Of a DNA stretch of 9,862 nt, positions 6,819 through 9,862 are shown piece by piece. A program made the position numbers and the translations under genes. The stretch is from JAYRWN01 sp041917975 (lineage in GTDB: Bacteria; Bacteroidota; Bacteroidia; Chitinophagales; Saprospiraceae). Where the stretch lies: contig JAYRWN010000267.1 in the NCBI GenBank assembly GCA_041917975.1, positions 1 through 9,862 of the forward strand, in the 5' to 3' direction. Each line of letters begins with the position of its first letter. Position 1 is the stretch's first letter. The notes beneath the pieces are model-generated. The model did not search any database, had not been told where the DNA came from, and worked only from the letters and a program-made list of their open reading frames with translations.

Positions 6819-7424
6819 TTATAGCTGTAATCGAACGCCCAGCAAGGAGGTAAAGACCAGCGGTGCCCCGGGAACTAACGAATAATGAAAAGACACCTTC
6901 TCATTAATCCGGCGCAGGTAATCCAGTTCAAGGGCATATGGAAAAAAACGGTATTGCCAGGAGCCATGAATCCGGTCGCCGTAAAATTCATCGGTTTGAT
7001 AGGCTTCAAATTGATGCCAGTCCTCCCGAAAACTAAAAATAGGTCCAACGCCAAGGTTAATCCCGTTTTTCTTCCAATTGTATTGAATGCGGGGCCCAAG
7101 GTGAATTCCTCCCGCCGTAACGAAAGCACAGTCCTTATACAAGGTCGTAGTTAAACGGAGAAAAAAATATTTCCCTAACTCGTAATCCACATTTGCGGCG
7201 ACACCGACATTACATACCAAAAAAGCTTTTTTATCCAGTTTAAGAGGATATACTTCCGGAGTCGTTCCGCCGTCCGGATGAAAAGTAATGCCCAGGTATT
7301 GGAAAGAAAGATACCAACGGGATTTATTTATAGCGGTGGAATCTTTATTTTGAGTATAAAGATGCCCGGGCACTAATATCAAACCTAAAATGATAGACCA
7401 GGATAATTTAAATAAAGACTTCAT
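6819..7424 (-). CDS. Exported protein of unknown function, probable outer-membrane beta-barrel
   Basis: I do not recognise a named family for this 201-residue protein. Residues 1-24 form a signal peptide (MKSLFKLSWSIILGLILVPG, then HLYTQ). The mature part shows alternating polar/hydrophobic and aromatic strands typical of small outer-membrane barrels: WYLSFQYLGITF, YFFLRLTTTLY, GGIHLGPRIQYNW, GINLGVGPIFSF, RFFPYALELDYL, VSFHYSLVPG and a final FTSLLGVRLQL. The last strand ends in leucines rather than the usual Phe or Trp, so insertion as a barrel is an inference. It is about 200 residues, suited to eight strands. It starts with ATG at 7424. It is followed by a gap of 127 bp containing a separate promoter for the GH95 gene, so the two need not be co-transcribed. 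Confidence 0.7.
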   Translation of the reverse strand: MKSLFKLSWSIILGLILVPGHLYTQNKDSTAINKSRWYLSFQYLGITFHPDGGTTPEVYPLKLDKKAFLVCNVGVAANVDYELGKYFFLRLTTTLYKDCAFVTAGGIHLGPRIQYNWKKNGINLGVGPIFSFREDWHQFEAYQTDEFYGDRIHGSWQYRFFPYALELDYLRRINEKVSFHYSLVPGAPLVFTSLLGVRLQL

Positions 7425-7654
7425 CGTGAAAATATTTTTCGCATGATAAATTAATCAGAAATCAATTGTGCCAGATAAGAATCAAGCTGAACGAGCCGGA
7501 ATCAAGAGGGTACAAAATAGCAGCCAAACTTTTTTTGCTGCCGTAAACTTTGACCACCTCACGAAATAAAATTTCATCGAAAATGATCCATAATTAATTT
7601 AACTCATCGGGGTTTCATTTATTTTTGTTGTTTTGAAATACCATAGATTTTCCA
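7425..7654. other. Intergenic region between the barrel-like gene and the SDR gene
   Basis: No gene is visible in these 230 bp. A short inverted repeat, GCAGC at 7520-7524 and GCTGC at 7537-7541 with a loop rich in A/T, is followed on the minus strand by TATTTTG. It could be a weak terminator for the hydrolase-SDR unit or part of the leader of the next gene. I found no perfect TAnnTTTG box before the gene starting at 7424. Confidence 0.35.
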
Positions 7655-8584
7655 TTAAATTTTTATTGCCAAAACATTTTTACTTTCCAGGTTATGGGCC
7701 AGATCTATGGTGTGTTTATCCCCGCACAAGTCCATGCTCATGCGCCACAGTTTGTCTTGTTGCAGCTGATTCAGAGCCTGAGCGTCTTCAGGTATCTCTA
7801 CAAATTTATTTTTTTTCCAGGTGATCAATTTACCGGATTTTTTCAGGCTGTCCTCCTGGTTTTCGGTAAATAACGGCGCCATAATTTGGCCGCAACGGTC
7901 TATGGAAATGAATCGTCCGAACAATTTCATGATGGTGGCCATCAGGCGCATGGAGGCAGGAATAATATTCAGCTGGTTGGTCCAGACGGGTTTGGGAATT
8001 TCAAAGCCAATGAATGCTATACCTGGTGCGGAAGTTTCCTGATACAAGCGGTGTAACTTTGCCAAAAACATTCTTTTAGCCACCATGGCCTGATGGATAG
8101 CTTTTTCATAACTCCATAAATTTATTAATTGCAGATCATCCCAAAATATTTGTCCTCCCCGGGTGACATTAAATATTACTCGGCCTCCTCCGGGCGATTT
8201 CTCTAACAGGTCTATCAAATTCAACGTCAACATAAATTGCGCTAAATAATTGACCTGAAAGTGAGCATCCAGACCATGTGCAGTTTCGAGGCGTTGCGAT
8301 GCGTAGCCCAACCCGGCGTTAATAAATAAGCCGTCTAAATATTGATGTTTTTCATGAATTTCATGAATGACGTTTTTGACCTCACTGAATTTGGTCAGGT
8401 CACAGAGCACATATGAGATATGGTTATTCAGGGTGGTCTTTGCAATTTCTTTAATAGTGGCTTCGCCCGCGTTTTTAGAGCGACACAGAATAATTATTTC
8501 ATGCCTGTGCTGATCGGCGCCGGCCAGAATTTTAGCTACGCCTTTACCCATGCCATGGGTGCCACCGGTAATTAATATTTTCAT
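7655..8584 (-). CDS. Short-chain dehydrogenase/reductase-like protein lacking the catalytic Tyr
   Basis: This 309-residue protein has the classical SDR Rossmann fold. ILITGGTHGMGKG (3-15) is the TGxxxGxG dinucleotide loop, R35 after the second strand suggests NADP(H), CDLT (61-64) is the adenine-contact Asp motif, INAG (88-91) is the NNAG equivalent and FQVNYLAQF (109-117) supplies Asn112 of the tetrad. It most resembles the retinol-dehydrogenase/protochlorophyllide-reductase-like group. The active site is odd: the usual NVSS is NVTR (139-142), and the YxxxK motif reads AMVAK (166-170), keeping Lys170 but with Ala for Tyr. Oxidoreductase activity is therefore doubtful; it may bind cofactor without classical catalysis. 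It starts 27 bp after the hydrolase gene on the same strand, forming a likely operon. A C-terminal extension after residue 230 is not recognised. Substrate unknown. Confidence 0.85.
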   Translation of the reverse strand: MKILITGGTHGMGKGVAKILAGADQHRHEIIILCRSKNAGEATIKEIAKTTLNNHISYVLCDLTKFSEVKNVIHEIHEKHQYLDGLFINAGLGYASQRLETAHGLDAHFQVNYLAQFMLTLNLIDLLEKSPGGGRVIFNVTRGGQIFWDDLQLINLWSYEKAIHQAMVAKRMFLAKLHRLYQETSAPGIAFIGFEIPKPVWTNQLNIIPASMRLMATIMKLFGRFISIDRCGQIMAPLFTENQEDSLKKSGKLITWKKNKFVEIPEDAQALNQLQQDKLWRMSMDLCGDKHTIDLAHNLESKNVLAIKI

Positions 8585-8611
8585 AATTATTGCATTTAAT
8601 TATTATTTTTT

Positions 8612-9547
8612 TCATGGTCGCCTTGATGTGACCCGGTCTTGATTTAATATAATATTTTCATGCTGATCCGTGCCCTTTGGTTTAGTACTTGCATCCAGCC
8701 CATTTATCCATTGGGTGATGATAGATTCAGCTAAAATTACGGTTGATTTTCCATGGGCTCCATTGGCGATGAGGCTGTATTGTTTGTGGGGTGATTTCCA
8801 AGATGCATACAACTGATCGGCAGATGTTTTATCAACGATACTGTCTTTAAGGCCATAAATAAGCAACAAGGGAATATTTGTCCTGCGGGCATAATTGAGC
8901 ATCCGGGCTAACAATTTTTTAGTTTCATTCATCATGGCCATACTGAAGTATTTGACCAACAATGGATCGTTAATCCTGGCCAGGGCCTCTTGTCGATCTT
9001 CTTCATTTTCTATTAAAGCCGGGTCGCCGGCCATATTGACTACAGGGCTATGACGGGCAAAAAGAAAATACCAGATGTATTTAAGGTATTGAGCTAAACC
9101 CGGTGACATACCTTTGGCTTTTTTTAAAATGTAGGGCGGGTTAACTAAAATAACTCCGTCAATATCCGGGATAATCTCTGCAATGGCCAATACGATCGCA
9201 GTGGCCATGCTGTGTCCAAAAAGCAGTATTTTATGTTTTTTGGTCAGATAATCCACATCGCTTTTAATGATGTTTATATAATCCTGGATAAAATCAGTAA
9301 AAGGTGCAATATCCCCACGAGGACCCTCAGAATAACCCGTGCCTCGCGGATGGATGACGACGACCCGGTGTTGTTGATTCCTCAATAGGCCAATCAGGTC
9401 TTGTTCACGGTGGTGATTAATACCGGTAATCCCGGCCACCAGGACTATGGTGGTGTGATAATCAGTCGGTGGAGCGGTTTCATAAATAAATAGCCAGCAT
9501 CCGTCTGTGGACCGGTAAAAGTATCCGTTTTCGTTTATACCAACCAC
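8612..9547 (-). CDS. Alpha/beta hydrolase, serine aminopeptidase S33/monoglyceride-lipase type
   Basis: The 311-residue product has the alpha/beta-hydrolase fold of lysophospholipase/monoglyceride-lipase-like (hydrolase 4) proteins. Visible are the oxyanion-side strand TIVLVAGITG (33-42), the VVVIHPRGTGYSEGPRG block (62-78), the nucleophile elbow GHSMA (111-115, Ser113), the acid in LLLIYGLKD (227-235, Asp235) and GAHGKS (263-268, His265), so the Ser-Asp-His triad is complete. A lid-like insertion (about 140-215) separates elbow and acid. No signal peptide, hence cytoplasmic. The hydrophilic tail of about 25 residues is unusual. The only start in frame is GTG at 9547. A pair of ATG codons at 9593-9588 lies one base out of frame and would join if one base were lost near 9553-9555, so the true N-terminus may be about 15 residues longer. 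It is the first gene of a pair with the SDR-like protein. Substrate unknown, probably a small ester or lipid. Confidence 0.85.
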   Translation of the reverse strand: MVGINENGYFYRSTDGCWLFIYETAPPTDYHTTIVLVAGITGINHHREQDLIGLLRNQQHRVVVIHPRGTGYSEGPRGDIAPFTDFIQDYINIIKSDVDYLTKKHKILLFGHSMATAIVLAIAEIIPDIDGVILVNPPYILKKAKGMSPGLAQYLKYIWYFLFARHSPVVNMAGDPALIENEEDRQEALARINDPLLVKYFSMAMMNETKKLLARMLNYARRTNIPLLLIYGLKDSIVDKTSADQLYASWKSPHKQYSLIANGAHGKSTVILAESIITQWINGLDASTKPKGTDQHENIILNQDRVTSRRP

Positions 9548-9602
9548 GAACCCAAAGGTTATAATCCAGGGTATTGGCGCAGGAATTCATCATTTTAATT
9601 AA

Positions 9603-9630
9603 CAATAATAATTACGACTTCGTTTCTAAA
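9603..9630 (-). promoter_or_regulatory. Possible promoter for the hydrolase-SDR pair
   Basis: On the minus strand TATTATTG (9610-9603) matches TAnnTTTG at all but one position, with TTTAG (9630-9626) about 17 bp upstream in the place of a -33 element. It lies about 55 bp before the GTG start at 9547. The match is imperfect and the region is AT-rich, so the call is weak. Confidence 0.25.
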
Positions 9631-9649
9631 GATACGCTGATCATTCGCT

Positions 9650-9862
9650 TCAGGGTTCTCTTTGCATCCAGCCCTGATAATGATCGTCCGACTGGCCATC
9701 CAGATCAAAATCCATCACCCCGCTGAAATACAATAATTCTTTTTGGCGGGCCATGTGGAGGCGAAAAGTTGGGCCACCGGACGGATTTAACTGGGTCATA
9801 ATGATGGTGTCCTTGCGGATGGTCCAGGTCCCGCCGGGGTTGCGCAGCAATACCTGCCCGGA
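9650..9862 (-). CDS. C-terminal part of an unrecognised protein, cut by the window edge
   Basis: The minus-strand frame is open from the window edge to a TGA at 9652-9650, giving 70 residues that start SGQVLLRNPGGTWTI and end DHYQGWMQREP. There is no convincing start in the window (the TTG at 9850 is simply an internal Leu codon), so the gene continues to the right. The segment looks like beta strands of a soluble or secreted domain (GTWTIRKDTIIMTQL, FRLHMARQKELLYFSG), with an acidic DFDLDGQSDDH near the end. I do not recognise the family, and the visible part has no T9SS sorting domain. It is separated from the hydrolase gene by 102 bp with a possible promoter, so it is likely a separate transcription unit. 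Confidence 0.65.
   Translation of the reverse strand, partial: SGQVLLRNPGGTWTIRKDTIIMTQLNPSGGPTFRLHMARQKELLYFSGVMDFDLDGQSDDHYQGWMQREP

Overview
The window looks like a chromosomal segment of a Bacteroidota bacterium, possibly of the Saprospiria/Chitinophagia type. The evidence is a type IX secretion (T9SS) C-terminal sorting domain present twice, two perfect copies of the Bacteroidota -7 promoter motif TAnnTTTG, a secreted GH95 glycosidase and the lack of clear Shine-Dalgarno sequences. The taxon is an inference. Every gene I can support lies on the minus strand, so transcription runs from high to low coordinates.

Right and centre, about 2.9-9.86 kb, roughly half G+C by eye. From the right edge leftward: the C-terminal end of an unrecognised protein that runs out of the window; a two-gene unit of a serine alpha/beta hydrolase followed 27 bp later by a short-chain dehydrogenase/reductase-like protein whose catalytic Tyr is missing; a small exported, probably beta-barrel protein; a secreted GH95 alpha-L-fucosidase-type enzyme with all expected catalytic residues; and a T9SS-secreted protein whose signal peptide is encoded but out of frame with the rest, apparently through two one-base losses in homopolymer runs.

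Left part, 1-2.9 kb, is a mosaic of accessory DNA. An AT-rich island at about 0.82-2.88 kb holds a two-gene operon, an AAA15/RloA-type ATPase followed by an overlapping RloB (TOPRIM-like) gene. This pairing is found in RloAB/AbiL-type abortive-infection or anti-phage loci. The RloB gene stops at a TAA, but 25 further in-frame codons after it resemble the expected RloB C-terminus, so the effector may be broken or disputed at one codon. Downstream of the island lies an orphan, stop-containing copy of the T9SS sorting domain, co-linear at a constant offset of 2486 bp with the 3' end of the intact gene on the other side. The defence pair is therefore bracketed by direct repeats made of paralogous sorting domains. 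Immediately beyond the orphan domain is a frameshifted remnant of a tyrosine recombinase C-terminus, and the window begins with four tandem-like 21-bp repeats that resemble the terminal repeats of IS21-family elements.

The most interesting reading is a defence island lodged between duplicated T9SS sorting-domain sequences and surrounded by decayed mobile-element debris, with several genes (RloB, T9SS protein, recombinase, orphan domain) carrying small lesions. Whether the lesions are biological or assembly errors cannot be told from the sequence alone.
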